The notes below the pieces were generated by a model, which was given only the letters and a program-made list of their open reading frames with translations, was not told the DNA's origin and did not search any database. From Daucus carota subsp. sativus (lineage: Eukaryota > Streptophyta > Magnoliopsida > Apiales > Apiaceae), in assembly GCF_001625215.2 (NCBI RefSeq), contig NC_030384.2, positions 45,480,390-45,544,389 on the forward strand: a DNA stretch of 64,000 nucleotides. The letters run 5' to 3'. Shown in pieces: positions 34,664-47,520 of the stretch; positions within the stretch are counted from its first letter, which is position 1; each line of letters starts with the position of its first letter. A program made the position numbers and the translations under genes.

Positions 34664-37600
34664 AACAGATGTGAATCATGCAATCTGCTATGGGAAAAAA
34701 GGAGGGGAGGTTAGAAGGACATAGAAATAAAACTTTTTTTGGCTATGTTTGGTTTAAATGAATACAATCCCTTTACAATTTATAATTTGTACCCATGATT
34801 ACATATAAATTATTTGCAGTAATCCCATGAACAAGTTTTGATAAATTATAATTTACTTCAAGGATCAATACCTCCATCTTACTAGGTCTTATCATCCCAT
34901 GAAGATAAACTTGAAGATTGATAGAGATTTAGTACATGTGATAACTGATAACCTATGGTAGATAATTAAAAATCAGAGCAAATAAGCTAATTGCCGGAGA
35001 TTATGATAATTCCATATAACAAACACGAGCTTTAAGTGTTTTAAAACACTGTTGATGATTCTATGTATGCCACAAAATTTTCAGCAGTACATGTGTATCT
35101 AGCCTTCTCAGTACTTCAATTTACTTCTGAATTACTTGATGTTTATTAGTATCCCCTTAAACAAGAGTCATTTTTTTATATTAACATTTTCGCTTTGTCG
35201 TTGTTTAATCACGGTGCATTTCTGAATACTTTAACTTGATTAAGATATCTGGAAAACTTTACATTCAAATGTTTGGGAGTGATTTTATAAGAACATGTAC
35301 TGCATATTGTATTTCAAGCTTATAATTTCAATAGATTAAAAAAAAGACTAAAAATAGTGGGAGTGGATACAATATAATATGTAGTGTACTGTTTGGCAGC
35401 ACTTTTTTATGGAGCCTGGATCATATCTCTAACAAGTTGGGGTCTCTACGTAAACAGTCTCACACTCTCTCTACTACTAAATAAGGTATGTGTACACCTC
35501 ACCCTCTCACTCTACTTATTCATCCTGTTTTCCAATTCTTTTCTTACTTATAAGCAAAGGAGAGAACCACTTTTGGTTGTAACTTCTGTTGCATAATTAA
35601 AGTGATTGTTTATTTTCGATACATATGCATTGTTGAGTACCAACTTTGGCATCCATTATATATATCAAATAATTGTTCCTGTGTGGATTATTGGTGGAGT
35701 GGTTTTGCTAGAAGATTATTTGGTTACAGGATAAACAAACTAGTGTAAATGTGTTCATGGATATTCAACGGGGAAGTTTTGGATATTGGTGTCGTGCTAA
35801 AAATGGAAATGCATTCAATTCCAGGGTATCTAAAAAAAGCCTGCTTAATGCGTGATATTGGAATCATCAATTTTAAGCCTGGTTTTGGGATTGTTTATCG
35901 ATTTTTGTGGGACAAAAATGAACAATTTGATGTTTTCGGTTCGATGATTGAATGATTTATCATAACTTTGAGCAATTATAATCATCAGCGGTAAGTCCCA
36001 TGTGAAGAAAACCATGGGCTCAGGTATTGTGTCCCCCACTTTATAAATTGTGTGAAATTTTATGCTTGTTTAAAATTGATATTCATTACTATATATATGT
36101 ATTTGATGTATCAGTTTGTGTGTGTGTGTGTGTGTATGGCACTCACTATTATGTCATGCACTAAGCCGAGGTCTTCACAGAAACAGCCTCCCTATTCTTT
36201 GAGGGTAGGGGCCTTTACATTTTAGCCTCCCCCGATCTAAGTGGGATGTACCAGGTATGTTTGGTTTGGTTTGCATATTTGTTTCTTTGTTTGCACCAAT
36301 TTTAAGGAGGAACTTTGTTTTACTGATTCCATTTTGATATAAATTCAACATGTTAAATATAAAGAAATTATGTTATGTTTGGAATATGATTAATATTTTC
36401 ATGTCTATATTAAACACCTCTCAAAGTGGCGCCACTTTCAGTTTACTAACTGGCCCAAAGAGAAAGTTGACAGAGCTTAGGAAACAACTTTCCCTTTCAC
36501 ATTCCCTCTACTAAGAGTCTAAGATGTACAGTATATTGAGTGTACCTGTAAAGATTCAAATATTGAAGATGATGTTGTAGGGTATGTGAGAAAGCTTGGC
36601 AGAGGATAGTATCAAGTGCAATTCGGGACTTAAAAAGATGAAGGAATGTGCTCAAAAAGTTTGTTGAGACAACTTAGGAAAAGATAACCTCCTTTTTACC
36701 ACTCCCATCTCTACTGGAATATCTCAACCAGGGCCACCACCCATATCACATCTCCATTCTATTGCATCAAGAGGTAAGGTATCCTTTAGGCTTTGGCCTT
36801 TACGTTCAGTGGAGTACCCAATTTCTCATCCTATCCTTCTACCTTCCTTTTCACTTTCAACAGTCAACTTCTCCAAGTCTAATTATTTGTCTTTGGCCCG
36901 AGTACAGCTACTATCCTCAGTTTGCTTAGTTATACTTGTTGCCTAACACAATATCATATAACCCTTAGACAAGGCCATTACCACGTACTTTTCATCCTGC
37001 ACTTCATTTAGGCGTCTTTTTTAGAAAAGCTTAAATTAGTAGAATGTAGTGAGCAGTTATTTAGAAGTGTGATTTTACAGGCCCGGTATGGTAATTAATG
37101 GGTACGTACTTACTCTGGTTATGTTTTTGTTAGTTAAGTCCGGTACTGTTATGCTCAAGGATGTTGTTATAGTATCAAATCCTTCATCCTCCCCTCCATG
37201 GCCAAAGGTCATCTTTACGAAACCTCATTCCCCCTCTACTGGCAAAATTAATAAATTTAATGCATCGAAAATTATGTAATATACCACAAAAGTATCCCTT
37301 GTTCTAAACTGATACTTAATAGTATCATAGGTAATATTTCATTCCTGTTTAAATTGTAAAATAATAAATGTAGTAGTATTTGTTATAGAGGTAAAGCGTT
37401 GGGTCTCATTGTCCTCCACGTACATACAATTATACAAAACACACATGTTATATTTATGAAGAAGCAGTATGGAACGTTCATAATGTAAAAGAGACAGAAA
37501 GCTAATATCACATGTTAAGGCTTAAAAGGAAGGGGGCCTGGGCAGTAGTTTCTCTATTATGAATATACCAGTGCAAATAAGCATGATCTGGACGGCTTGA

Positions 37601-38853
37601 ACAATGTACTGATAAGATCCTGTACAAAGAATCAACGATTAGAGAGATAATGAGAGTGTGAGGTAGAACATCAATTGTCATCTAACTAATTAATCGGAGA
37701 CTTACACGAAGAAAGTGACAAGAAGTTCTATCACTTGTGTCCCCCACCATTTCTTTTCTATTCTTTTATTGACAAATCTTCATTGTCATTGATGTAGTTT
37801 AGACACTGGTTTTGTGGATGTCACATCTCTTCTTACATAAACGCATTTCATTTTACTTTTTCCTTGCTTTTGTGCTATTTTGTGCTAGAGTTCCTAATGT
37901 TCGATTTTGGTCAGGTATTCAGTGATTATAAAGTACTCATTATCTAGATTATTTAGTGAAATCATGGAACCGGAGAATTTGGACTCACTAATTAGCTTAG
38001 TCTTTGAGGCACTTGTCTACCGACTGCCCTTACTACCTGCAGGTCCGGTATAAGAAGTTCTTTCTATAGTATCCCTCTTTTATGGTTCATTACACTTTGT
38101 CAGTGGTGCATAATACATACTACTGCGCTAGCATAGGGGAGGCCGGAAGGGATTCCAAATCCAAGGACCCCACGAAAAAGTCGATCGGTTGGCCAAACTC
38201 GAACGTTGATTTCATATTCCACCAGTAGGCCCGATCCCAATTTGCAACCAACGTCTTTAATAATATTGGCTGTACTCTTGATTTCTTATCCCAGATTATC
38301 TGGTCACATATTAATAATCTCATTAAATATCAGCTTCTTCTTTTTATGTGGATATATCATATATATTAGCAATATCTGCATTTTTACTCAGTCACAGAAC
38401 TTTTCTGTTCATTTCTTTAGCGTTTACCTGTGAGTAATTGAAGTCGATTCATATAATCTGCGGGAATCTAGGCCCTTTGAGTTGAAATGAAAAGATGTTA
38501 TCACCTTTTAAATTAGTTCCGCTTTTTTTTCTTGTTTGGATAAGAGAATGGGTGGTTTAAATTTATCAAGATTATATATTTAATTAATAGGGAGATATTG
38601 TGTCTTAGTTAAGGTGACTGGCAGAACTAATCTTCCAGTCTAACATCTCTAAAAAAAGGTTTTATAACAAGCAAAATGCCCACTCCTAGTAGGTAATACG
38701 CATGCAAGATGCAACTCTCACAATTTATGTATGTCTTTTCCTTTTGTTATATATAATAAAGCTAGACGCATTATACACTTCACACTTCTTTCTCATATTT
38801 CACCTATCTTTCCATGCCAAACCATATAGCCTAATCACCACCACCTTCACCAA
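34664..38853. other. AT-rich intergenic DNA before the NHL pair
   Basis: It holds a (TG)n tract at about 36115-36135 and several short open frames without recognisable content. A 29-codon frame beginning MEPENLDSLISLV at about 37965 was seen but has no support. No transposon with readable ends. Confidence 0.45.
38748..38756 (+). promoter_or_regulatory. TATA box of the NHL gene at 38854
   Basis: TATATATAA lies about 100 bases before the start codon, at a normal distance for a plant promoter with a short leader. Confidence 0.6.
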
Positions 38854-39483
38854 ATGTCGATGAAAGAGTGCGGCGACCACAAGCAGAAACGGCAGAATCG
38901 CATCCGCCGTCTATGCGCCTGTCTCCTAGTCTTCTGTTTCCTCGTCCTTCTCGTGTTTCTGATCACTTGGGCTATCCTACAACCCAAAAAACCCAGTTTC
39001 GTCGTCCGAGACGCCACAATCTACGACTTCAAAGTCGCCTCCTCTCCCGACCTCTTCACTTCCAACTTCCAGATCACTGTCTCGTCTCGAAATCCCAACG
39101 ACCACATAGGCATATACTATGACAAACTCGACGTCTATGCCTCTTATCGCGGCCAACAACTCACTTACTACACTGTTATACCGCCTACCTATCAAGGCCA
39201 CAAGAGTATGAATGTTTGGTCACCTTTTATATCAGGTACTAGCGTTCCGATAGCTCCTTTTATCGGTGAAGCACTGAACTTAGACCAGTCTAATGGAGGC
39301 ATCCAAATGATGATCAAAATCAATGGACGGGTGAGATGGAAAGTTGGCGCCTTTGTTTCTGGGCGCTATCATCTCCATGTTACTTGTCCCGTTTATATTC
39401 CTTATGGTAGTAAAAATGACAATTTTGATGGTGAAACATCGATCAAGGTCCCGCTTCTAGCGAGCTGCGCAGTGAGTGTGTGA
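38854..39483 (+). CDS. NDR1/HIN1-like protein, NHL1/NHL12 type
   Basis: Single exon, 209 residues. A short basic cytosolic tail (MSMKECGDHKQKRQNRIRR) precedes one membrane helix at about 20-42, then LQPKKPSFVVRDATIYDF and a LEA_2 domain with SSRNPNDHIGIYYDKLDVYA, YQGHKSMNVWSPF and NGRVRWKVGAF. The C-terminus is CAVSV, as in NHL1-type proteins. These are plasma-membrane proteins with an external LEA_2 domain, implicated in defence and in hypersensitive-type responses. The gene is a tandem paralogue of the gene at 42924, with which it shares gene length, helix position and most motifs; both lie on the same strand about 3.4 kb apart. An ATG two codons downstream is the only alternative start. 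Confidence 0.93.
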   Translation: MSMKECGDHKQKRQNRIRRLCACLLVFCFLVLLVFLITWAILQPKKPSFVVRDATIYDFKVASSPDLFTSNFQITVSSRNPNDHIGIYYDKLDVYASYRGQQLTYYTVIPPTYQGHKSMNVWSPFISGTSVPIAPFIGEALNLDQSNGGIQMMIKINGRVRWKVGAFVSGRYHLHVTCPVYIPYGSKNDNFDGETSIKVPLLASCAVSV

Positions 39484-40352
39484 TTCGCTCAAATCCGCCT
39501 CATATATATTCAAGGTATAAATATTTTTAGCTTTTAATTTCTTATATACCGGCTTCACCAATTTGTAAAATATAATAAGGAATCATAATCTCTACATATT
39601 ACGCTGAAAGGCAAAAAGACGTTTACCGAAACTAGGATGTTTCTTCTTGTAAAAATTACTTTAAACAGAAAATTCTCGTTCCATAATTTCTTCTCTTTAT
39701 GAGGCCAGTTTGGTGGATATTAGCATAGCCGTTAAAATCATATTAGCATATGGGAATTGAGCCGATAAGGTGCATGGTGTAGTGGCTTGTGTAAATAGTA
39801 TGTCACGCAAATAATTGTCACAATCTTGTTGTGATGCCTTCAAAATTGATGTCACAATCTTGTTACGGTACCGGCTCACTGTGCCATTTGTTATATAGCC
39901 TTGTCGGTTTAAGATTTTCGAATTATGCATTTTAAAATTAATTTCAGTTTTTATTCTTAAGCAATTTTGTATAGTTAAAGATATTCAAAAGTAATTATTT
40001 ATATAATTTTGATAATTTTATAGTACTAGGCTACTAGCTAGCCTTCTCATGATATTTTACCTAATGTGTTGAATTAAAATTTGAATTAGAAAAAAATAGA
40101 TTCTGTAAGATGTTCACTTTCTTTTGTGAAGAGACGTTCACTTTAATAGGTAAATATAAAATGTAACCTAAGTTCAAAAGGAAAAATCTGACAATAATAA
40201 AAAGTAATATACTCCTTATGTTTTTCTATACAAGCCTTTTAAATTTTTTTACACACTTCTAAATACGTTGACTACATTAAATTTTATTATTAATTTTTTT
40301 ATGAATAAAATATATATTATTAAATATTAAAATTTGTAGAAACAATATTATA
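39484..40352. other. 3' region of the NHL gene; AT-rich DNA
   Basis: No gene or transposon end recognised before the MITE that starts at 40358. Confidence 0.5.
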
Positions 40353-40357
40353 AGACA

Positions 40358-40774
40358 GAGTTAAGTTCTATGGAGTACATAAAAACATTGGAGTATTGGA
40401 GTACAAATCATAATTTTTTATTTTGATCCTATATAATATCTTTGATTATCCAAATTTTGATATAATCTATCATTTATAAGTTGTCTTGCACATAATTGTC
40501 AATTAATCATTGATATCTTTCAACTTTAACAAGTATTAAGATTATTGTTCTGCTTATTAGTTATATTGCAGAACATAGAGTTCTATAATTTATAAAAGTA
40601 ATTATTCTACCATTTGATCACGATGTTTATGTTGCAAAACATAATGTGCGGGTTGTCAAATATTTACAAATATTATTGGACAAAAAAAATTGAAATTTAG
40701 ATGACTAGATTACATTTTATCAAACTTTGTACTCCAATATTCCAATTTTTTTTGTACTCCATAGAACTTAACTC
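40358..40774. mobile_element. Inverted-repeat MITE (417 bp) with 5-bp flanking duplication
   Basis: The ends GAGTTAAGTTCTATGGAGTA and its reverse complement TACTCCATAGAACTTAACTC are perfect over 20 bp. The pentamer AGACA occurs directly outside both ends (40353-40357 and 40775-40779). A 5-bp duplication does not fit the common superfamilies, so assignment is open. Confidence 0.8.
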
Positions 40775-40779
40775 AGACA

Positions 40780-41279
40780 ATATATATCGAGTAAAAAGTC
40801 AAACTGCTGAGGGAAAATGAAAGCTAAGGGGGTAACATTTTTAAATCACACCAAACTGTAAAGGAACTAATTTAGAAAACTGAGTTCGCATTTAAAAATA
40901 TACATTTGAACGGATGATTCACGTGTATTTTAAGATTTTTACAAAATATAATTTTATAAATTACTTTTTACAAAGAATCTTTTAGATAAAATTTTGAATA
41001 TTTACTTAAAATAAAATTTATAAAAATTCTAAAATAGTGCCAAAACCATTAAAGAAAGAGATTAATGGGATCAAGGAGCAACATTTACCACTGTGTAAAT
41101 ACGATAACGGATAATTTTAAAGGTTACAGACACATGGATCAGACAAGCAGACAATCTTAGAAGTTAGAGCTGTTACCTTTTGCACAAGTTTCGATGTACA
41201 TTCTCATTTCTAAAGTAGGGGCCGATTCTCGTAAGTTGTCAGTGAATGTTATAATAAGTCGACCAGTTCGTGCATGTGT
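40780..41279. other. Intergenic DNA between two MITEs
   Basis: AT-rich, nothing recognised. Confidence 0.5.
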
Positions 41280-41287
41280 ATAGGTGG

Positions 41288-42118
41288 TAGGGTGTACACG
41301 GTTCGGGTTGGGCGGGTTGGGCGAATTTATCAACTCAATCCAATTAAATCGGGTTTTCAAAATTTCAACCCAACCCGAACCGCATAAATTTGTAATCCAA
41401 ACCAATTTGTTGTACTTCGGTTCGGATCAGATTGGATCGGTTTGGTTGGGTTACTAAATTATATAACTAGAACAGATGTCTCAAGATTTAAAAAATGAAA
41501 AACAGTTCAACAAAATATTATAATCGTCGGTGTCTAGGTCTTCAACATCCAGTTTTTTACACTAAAAAATACATTAACAATCTTGTCAAAGACATAAATT
41601 TAAATTTAGTTCAAAAAATAAGTAGTACAGTAACAAACAATGAACAAATATATTCATGAATTTAATCTCATATTCTCAATCATGTTTGTTTGCTACTTGA
41701 ATAGATGAATTTAAGAACATAAATACATTTACGTAACAAACAATCAATATTCATCTTTGTATGATCCTAAACAAACATAATACACAAACATAATAATGAA
41801 TTTAATCTCATATTCTCATTCATAAATATTATCTCATATATATTAAAATAGTAAATAGAAATTACTACACAAATACAATAAAACTAAATGCACTAGACTA
41901 ATATGTGATGAGATGGGTAAAACTAATACGTTCACATATTTTTCAATCGGATTGGGTTGGATCGGTTAATAAAATCCGAAACCCATGTCCAACCCAACTA
42001 AATCGGGTTAATATTTTTTCAATCCAATTATTAATCGGGTTAAAAAATTTCGGGTTGGATCGAAATATGGTCGGTTTGGATCGGGTTGATCGGTTTCACC
42101 AACCCGTGTACACCCCTA
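41288..42118. mobile_element. hAT-type non-autonomous element (831 bp)
   Basis: The ends TAGGGTGTACACGG and CCGTGTACACCCCTA are inverted repeats with one base of slippage. A perfect 8-bp duplication ATAGGTGG flanks them (41280-41287 and 42119-42126). Subterminal zones are packed with repeats of the CGGGTTGG type in both orientations, typical of hAT transposase-binding regions. No transposase sequence remains. Confidence 0.9.
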
Positions 42119-42126
42119 ATAGGTGG

Positions 42127-42923
42127 CATTACATTTTGTAGTAAAATGCAGAGAATGTACCTTTGCAATATTATACAGGTGCCACTTTACTAGTTTGGAC
42201 GAATTAGATGGTACATATTCATATATTAGGAACCGTCCATTGACTATATTATTATACTATCTTATTTATTTAATCATCGATTCATCACAATACTGATCAT
42301 TAACGTGACTACTTTCCAGCTCCGCCCCTTGTTTTTATCGTCCGGGGCCATATGTTGTTCCACTGTTTGAGATTTTGGCTTTGCATTCTTGATAAGACCA
42401 CTTAACTCGTTTGCCTGTCCTGCTTTACACCCAGTACGTTAGTACACATAATTCTTCTAGTGAAGCTTTTTTCTTTCTTTTTTTAATTTGCATAACAAAT
42501 AGGTTTCACAACTCGGGAATTTGTAATAATGGTTTTAACTTTTAAGGTTAGAAATTCACTATAACAGCTATTTCTACTTATTGTCCGAAACATGTGTTAG
42601 GTACAGTATTGACTTGCTAGTCAGTTCACACTTCATGTTTCACACCAAAGAGATACTCATATTATTATGAACAAAAACCAATTTTATATACGGAGGATCC
42701 CCTAAATAACGCTCCTCTAAATAGCCGTTTTGTGCGGGGCAATACGTAAAGGCCATGTTAAAAATAACAATACTACACAATTGTAACATTTAAGTATTTA
42801 ACAACTCTCTCATTATTAGTCTAGACTTTGCTCCTCTGGCATTAGTATTTATCTACTCATCCACACCGCCCCTCCCTCACAATTCACAAAACTCATCTCT
42901 TCTCTTCCTCGCCAAAATTCGCC
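42127..42923. other. Promoter region of the NHL1-type gene at 42924
   Basis: AT-rich until about 42850, then C-rich leader sequence immediately before the start codon. No clear TATA box. Confidence 0.45.
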
Positions 42924-43556
42924 ATGAGCACAAAACAGTGCAGCCACCACAAAGACCGCCGAAAGCGGATCATCCGCCGCGTCTGCTCCGTCCTCCTCGT
43001 CATCCTCTTCATCTGCCTCCTCACCTTCCTCATCATCTGGGCCGTTCTCCAGCCCAAAAAGCCCCGCTTCACCCTCCAGGACGCCACCATCTACGCCTTC
43101 AACGTCACCGCCGTCCCCAACCTCCTCACCTCCAACTTCCAAGTCACCGTCACTTCCCGAAACCCCAACAGCAAAATCGGAATCTACTACGACAAGCTCG
43201 ACATCTTCGCCACCTACCGGAGCCAACAAATCACTTACTTCACCACCATCCTCCCCGCCTACCAGGGCCACAAAGACACCAACGTCTGGTCGCCGTTTAT
43301 TTACGGCACCAACGTCCCGGTGGCGCCGTACAACGGGGTGGCGTTGAGCCAGGACCAGGCCAGCGGGGACATACTGTTGATGATCAAGATGAATGGACGG
43401 GTGAGATGGAAAGTTGGATCCTTCACTTCGGGTCGGTATCATATTCATGTGACGTGTCCAGCGTATATCCCGTTTGGTAATAATCGTAACAGCGGCATCG
43501 CTGTCGGTAGCGCCGTTAAGTACCAGCTCTCCACCAAGTGCAAAGTCAGTGTCTAA
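42924..43556 (+). CDS. NHL1: NDR1/HIN1-like protein, NHL1 type
   Basis: Single exon, 210 residues. A basic tail (MSTKQCSHHKDRRKRIIRR) is followed by a membrane helix at about 20-42, the LQPKKPRFTLQDATIYAF linker, and a LEA_2 domain with TSRNPNSKIGIYYDKLDIFA, YQGHKDTNVWSPF and NGRVRWKVGSF; it ends CKVSV. It is the closest relative of the gene at 38854. The first two-thirds of the coding sequence is strongly biased to C at the third codon position, while the last third is much less so, an unusual 5'-to-3' composition change. An antisense open frame over the same bases (42849-43448) is a shadow of this bias. The symbol is given by family resemblance; orthology is not proven. Confidence 0.93.
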   Translation: MSTKQCSHHKDRRKRIIRRVCSVLLVILFICLLTFLIIWAVLQPKKPRFTLQDATIYAFNVTAVPNLLTSNFQVTVTSRNPNSKIGIYYDKLDIFATYRSQQITYFTTILPAYQGHKDTNVWSPFIYGTNVPVAPYNGVALSQDQASGDILLMIKMNGRVRWKVGSFTSGRYHIHVTCPAYIPFGNNRNSGIAVGSAVKYQLSTKCKVSV

Positions 43557-44494
43557 ATCTGTGAATCCGCTTCGACGCCGTTAAGTTCTCTCTTATACCG
43601 TTATACGAACTTTGATTAATTTTGTATACTTGGTGAATTGTAAATTTTGCTAAATAATTTAGAGAATAAGCAAATTCCTATAGCAAAATTACACAGTCGG
43701 TTGATTATTAATGTAAAATTATGATTGAAATGGACATAAAGTTGTTGATCCGAAGAAAAGTCAAGAGAGGGTATGCAAGTGATGGGAGCTTGTGGTGTCA
43801 TTTTCTATATGTTAAGTTTGCTTACTTCTCGAGTACTTTGCATATTATTTAAAAAGAAAGTATAGTGTAAACATTAACGTCTAGCGGTGCATGTGTTTCT
43901 ATGGAGTCCAACTTGGAAGATTTATAATTATTAGGTCGATCCATAAATTACTCTTCTGATGTTTGTTCATGGTTTTTTGGTTACGAGTGTAAGAATGGAG
44001 AGACATGCCATGTGAGAGTATGCCCAATATCTTGCTACTTTTTCTAATATTGGTCGACGATTAAATTAATTAGGTATGCATAAGTTGATGGAAAGACCGT
44101 GTTTCAAATGTGTATAATATCGCATACTATTTTTTTGTCAATAAATTTTGTTATTCATTCACCCTACCTTGAACAGGAATTTCACACCCATGAAAACAAT
44201 TAACTGAAGAGAACATTTTAGAATTCTCCAGAAACTGATCAGCAATCTGGACTCTGTGAGCTGTCCATAGCCCATGTTTCTTTTGAATTAGTAATTATGT
44301 ACTTGAATACTTGTAAAGATTGTTACATGGGTCGTCAGCTACAGAAAAGCAATTCTTCTTTACGGAGAACCAAAACAACAAATTAAATGGCTTAAGACAC
44401 AACCCTGACCGGATACAGGTTAATACATATAACATTTGATGAGTGATGACGATAAAAATAAAGAATATATTTCATGCCACGGTTACATAAACAC
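43557..44494. other. Intergenic DNA after the NHL1-type gene
   Basis: AT-rich, no gene recognised; ends at the Stowaway element. Confidence 0.5.
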
Positions 44495-44496
44495 TA

Positions 44497-44810
44497 TTCC
44501 CTCCGTCCCAGTGATTAGAATACGTATGGGAAGTGGCACGGAGGTTAAGAAAAAGTGTAATTTGGTGATGAAAAGTAAGAAAAGTGGGTGAAGTTGTGGG
44601 ACCCATTAATATTTAATGTGTAAAATGAGTGTGGTGTTAATAAAATAGTGGGACCTACTAATATTTAATGTATAAAGTGGGTGTAGTGGAAGAAGGTAGT
44701 GGATGTAGTTAAGTTTTTTATATTATAAAAATTTACTATTTTTGGTATGTATACAATTGATGGGACGTCCCAAAAAGGAAACCATATACAATCCAGTGGG
44801 AGGGAGGGAG
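44497..44810. mobile_element. Stowaway MITE (314 bp)
   Basis: It begins TTCCCTCCGTCCC after TA and ends with GGGAGGGAGGGAG before TA (44495-44496 and 44811-44812). It lies just outside the left edge of the tandem repeat pair. Confidence 0.8.
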
Positions 44811-45228
44811 TATATTTAAAAAGTGATCAGTGGGATTAGGTAATTAATATATCAGTGTCGTGGTCCAGCTTCTGCTGCTTCAAGCACTAATATACCTAAA
44901 CGAGTTTTAGTTTAGAGGTGTATGGAGTATGATTTCGGAAAGTACTAGTAAAAGTGGGTTCATCTCTTTTCAGTTTTCTCTCTAAGAACTAGCATAAAAG
45001 CCCGTGCGAGGCACGGGGCTCTAGTTTTTGCTGTATTTTAAATAATATTTATATGTCATTATATTGTTCTTGTACGGACCTTGAGTTTGTATTATGTTTT
45101 AAATAATATCCGTGTGTCATCATATTGTTTCGAGCGTAACTATTACGTTTTACTTTTTGACAAAATATGTAAACATGAAAAATGTAATATATGCAAGCTA
45201 CTAGCATTAATAGTAATAATAAGTACTA

Positions 45229-45538
45229 TTCCCTCCATTCCATTTTATATGACCCTTATTCTTTTTTGAGACATCTCTAAAATAATGAACTTACTATACT
45301 TACTATTTTTAAACACTACTTATCACTATTACACACACTACTTCTCTATTTTATACTCTTTTATATTAAATAAACACTATTACACTCACTACTTACCATC
45401 ACTATCTCAAATCTATTATTAAATTTTGATATATTCCACCACTTTACCCACTTTCCAACTAAATTTCCTCTTTTTTACTACTTTTTTCTTAATCTCCGTG
45501 AAAGTCAAATAAGGTCACCTAAAATAGGACGAAGGGAG
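45229..45538. mobile_element. Stowaway MITE within repeat copy 1 (310 bp)
   Basis: The ends are TTCCCTCCATTCC and GGACGAAGGGAG with TA outside. The same element occupies the same place in copy 2, so it was present before the ~3-kb unit was doubled. Confidence 0.85.
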
Positions 45539-47262
45539 TATATTTTTTAAAAAAATTATAGATCAAAAACTACATTTGAACTGATATTTCTATATTCAAA
45601 TTCGTTAGGATATAGAGACCATCATCATATTATCAATGTTCAAAATTATATTCGAAATTAATACTGAAATTTTAAATTTTAAATATATTATACCTCATTA
45701 AAAGAATCTGTAATTTATTGTTGAAATTATTAAATTATTTCAACTAATATACCATGATTTTGATAAAAACCTGTTTTTGATATGTGAATTACGATATCCT
45801 AAATCATGATTAAATGAAGATGTGTGGTCCGCGTTGCCCTACATTTATTTTTTCTTTTTGAGCGTACGTTTGCATAATTATTAAAGTGATACATGATGGA
45901 GCAGATCATCAACACATTCTTTTTAGCATATGTTGCACACATTTTGTATAAATAAAAATTGAAACATGTGTTGTACGTAAAAAGACACGTACCTTATTTT
46001 ATTATAAAAGTATCAGTTGAACTACTAACCATATAATTGCACCCCAAAAATTTCTGACACCTTTGATGTGTCTTATCCTTTTATTTTCATATCAATTATA
46101 TAGTACTTCAATGTATTATATTTTTATTGTTAATTTAAAAATATTTGATGAATATTACTTTGATACAGTATGTTATAACATTATCTCGTTATAAAATTTT
46201 AATTTTCTATAATTAGTTTTTTGAGCTTGTCTATTAAGACTTTTAATGATTTTTCATGTAATCGTTATAAAACAGATCTCAAACAAATGATTTTATGGAA
46301 TTTCAAATAGCAAAACGAGAGTAGATATGAGTTAGGCATCATGAACTTCATAAAACCATAAAATATTTAGTTCAATTAGTCGTGTAGTTACTTTTTTAAC
46401 TTTGTGCAAACTCACATTTTTAATATTTTGATACTCGTATTTATTAGGAGTGATCAATGTGGCATATCATGTTCAATTGTTAAAGATCAAGTTATATATT
46501 CGATATTTTGAATCATGAAAAAACTATTCTTGTTCTAGTCCCGTTTAACCAGATATTAGTTTCACCGTATCGCATCAGATTATCCGGTTCAGAATTAATT
46601 ATATTTTATTAGTTTAATTTGTAAATGATTAATTTAACTGTAGTTTGAATCATTTTATTTAACTGGTATGTTATATATTGGATGATGGCATATTAAAAAT
46701 TATAGTTTTAAGACTTTAATATATAACTTATTTCTCTGTGTTATTTTATTTAACAAAGTAAAATTTATAACTCAAATCTTTTTAGTAGTTCTCGTAAACG
46801 CGTTTTATTATTATGTGGTTGACTTTTGATTAACAATATAAAATTTCCTTAAATTCACCTTCATATCACAAGTTATAGTATTTCAAATACATATATCATC
46901 AAAATTATATCATTTAGATATATTTTCCGACACCAAATTTGATGTATTGTCACTATCCTTATATCTATAATTTTTATAAAAAAAGATTTAGTTACACATC
47001 AAATTCTGAATTCATAAGTTTAAAATAAAATATTCTACATAGGAATATTCTTTCAGTCACCTTATTTCGTGTTCTCCAAAATATTGTAATCTCTTTGTAA
47101 ATTGCCTTTTATAATAAAAGAAATTAATATGACAAAGCCCATGTTGAAAGCCCATCAATTTTTCCTTTCAAAGATGCTCGCTTAAACCTCAGTTTTTGTA
47201 CTTATTTCTCACATTCATGACTTAAAATTTCTATAATATTGTATCGGTGCTCGTTTAAACTA

Positions 47263-47520
47263 CTCCCTCCGTCCCCTTTTACATGTCCATTTTGACTTTT
47301 GACCAGTCAAATTGACTTTATTTTGACTGAACTTTACATGTATCAGATAATTGAGAAAAATAATAAAAATTATATCAATAGAAAGTATATTTAGTGTATT
47401 TTAACATGCAACTTTCAGATTTTAAAAATAATGATTAGATAATTTGTAATGTTTAGTCAAAAATGGGTAAATTTGACTCCTCGAAATGCAAAATGGACAT
47501 GTAAAAAGGGACGGAGGGAG
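47263..47520. mobile_element. Stowaway MITE unique to repeat copy 1 (258 bp)
   Basis: The ends CTCCCTCCGTCCCCTTTTAC and its near-exact reverse complement are flanked by TA at 47261-47262 and 47521-47522. The corresponding place in copy 2 has a single TA (50831-50832) in otherwise identical sequence, a clean empty site. Confidence 0.95.

Noticed and set aside
34740..35045. Possible MITE with TGTTTGGTTTAAATG and an AACAAACAC end
   Set aside because: The ends match over too few bases and no flanking duplication could be found.
42849..43448. 199-codon open frame on the minus strand
   Set aside because: It lies fully opposite the NHL1-type gene and exists because C-rich third positions read as open on the other strand; its Glu/Asp/Val-rich translation has no family features.
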